NCBI RefSeq assembly: GCF_003665095.1
Contig: NZ_RCHV01000002.1
Span: forward strand, 3,780,001-3,844,000
Direction: 5' to 3'
DNA length: 64,000 nt
DNA from: Streptomyces sp. Z26
GTDB lineage: Bacteria > Actinomycetota > Actinomycetes > Streptomycetales > Streptomycetaceae
Each line of letters begins with the position of its first letter. Position 1 is the first letter of the stretch. Of this stretch, positions 63,392 to 64,000 are shown piece after piece. Below the pieces are notes generated by a model. It worked only from the letters and a program-made list of their open reading frames with translations. It did no database searches and had not been told where the DNA came from. The position numbers were made by a program, and so were the translations under genes.

Positions 63392-64000
63392 ATGACGGAG
63401 ACGACGGTCGGCATCGGAGGCGCCGCCGAGAGCACCGACATGGTGCTCAACATCGGCCCGCAGCACCCCTCCACCCACGGCGTGCTGCGGCTGCGCCTCG
63501 TCCTGGACGGCGAACGGATCACCGCCGCCGAACCGGTCGTCGGCTACATGCACCGCGGCGCGGAGAAGCTGTTCGAGGCCCGCGACTACCGGCAGATCAT
63601 CGTCCTCGCCAACCGGCACGACTGGCTGTCCGCGTTCTCCAACGAACTCGGCGTCGTGCTGGCCGTCGAGCGGATGCTCGGCATGGAGGTCCCCGAGCGC
63701 GCCGTCTGGACCCGCACCCTGCTCGCGGAGCTGAACAGGGTGCTGAACCACATGATGTTCCTCGGCTCGTACCCCCTCGAACTCGGCGGCATCACCCCGG
63801 TCTTCTACTCGTTCCGCGAGCGCGAGGAGCTCCAGAACGTGATGGAGGAGGTCTCCGGCGGGCGCATGCACTACATGTTCAACCGCGTCGGCGGCCTCAA
63901 GGACGACCTCCCGGCCGGTTGGACCGCCCGCGCCCGCGCCGCCGTCGCCGCCGTCCGCTCCCGCATGGACGTCTACGACCGGCTGGTGCTGGGCAACGAG
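63392..64000 (+). CDS. nuoD: NADH-quinone oxidoreductase subunit D, 3' end outside window
   Basis: The first 203 residues of the 49-kDa-type subunit of respiratory complex I, which lines the quinone site. NIGPQHPSTHGVLRLRLVLDGE and GYMHRGAEKLFEARDYRQI are hallmarks, as is SGGRMHYMFNRVGGLK. The ATG at 63392 follows the divergent PH gene by 80 bases. No nuoC lies upstream, so this is either the head of a rearranged nuo operon or the shorter second nuo locus that many streptomycetes carry. The window ends before this can be decided. Confidence 0.94.
   Translation, partial: MTETTVGIGGAAESTDMVLNIGPQHPSTHGVLRLRLVLDGERITAAEPVVGYMHRGAEKLFEARDYRQIIVLANRHDWLSAFSNELGVVLAVERMLGMEVPERAVWTRTLLAELNRVLNHMMFLGSYPLELGGITPVFYSFREREELQNVMEEVSGGRMHYMFNRVGGLKDDLPAGWTARARAAVAAVRSRMDVYDRLVLGNE

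Overview
The window is very GC-rich DNA whose gene set (folP, folB, folK, a DUF3180 protein, nuoD, a LuxR-type two-component pair, many GTG starts and GTGA/ATGA overlaps) points to Streptomyces or a close relative. About 48 kb is one part of a modular type I polyketide cluster. The remaining 16 kb is chromosomal housekeeping DNA. The first PKS gene and the last gene (nuoD) run off the ends.

Layout: 2-8752 is the 3' part of a PKS gene followed by a cytochrome P450 (+). 8889-11288 is an MFS exporter diverging from a TetR regulator. 11271-15957 is a kit of stand-alone starter-handling proteins: two amino-acid ligases, a free ACP and a free acyltransferase. 16001-30358 continues the + operon with a PKS that opens with an ACP, a FcoT/CmiS1-like hot-dog protein, a short DH'-KR-ACP PKS and a glycine-oxidase-like flavoenzyme. 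30665-42037 (-) is a PKS with a KSQ loading module. 42596-45442 (-) is a large LAL-type LuxR regulator. 45.6-47.6 kb is gene-poor. 47685-48455 is a type II thioesterase, probably the right edge of the cluster. From 48.5 kb on come folate genes, an osmoprotectant ABC transporter, a threonine-aldolase-like enzyme, a two-component system, a MidA-type methyltransferase, two PH-domain membrane proteins and nuoD.

How the parts fit (inference from family knowledge of vicenistatin, cremimycin and BE-14106 type macrolactams): the minus-strand PKS and the short DH'-KR-ACP protein make an unsaturated acyl chain. The FcoT/CmiS1-like protein adds glycine to its beta carbon, and the FAD oxidase cleaves off glyoxylate to leave a beta-amino acid. 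One ligase loads this on the discrete ACP, the second ligase caps the amine with an alpha-amino acid, and the VinK-like acyltransferase moves the dipeptidyl unit to the N-terminal ACP of the 16001-26578 PKS. That PKS and the PKS at the left edge extend the macrolactam ring. The final thioesterase domain and the peptidase that removes the cap are not in this window.

The most striking observation is a dehydratase domain cut exactly between its two hot-dog halves. The His half ends the minus-strand PKS and the Asp half starts the plus-strand DH'-KR-ACP protein, so the last module of the starter PKS must assemble from two polypeptides encoded on opposite strands. A second recurring signal is the heptamer CTAGGGG, repeated with 10-bp phasing upstream of several transcription units.
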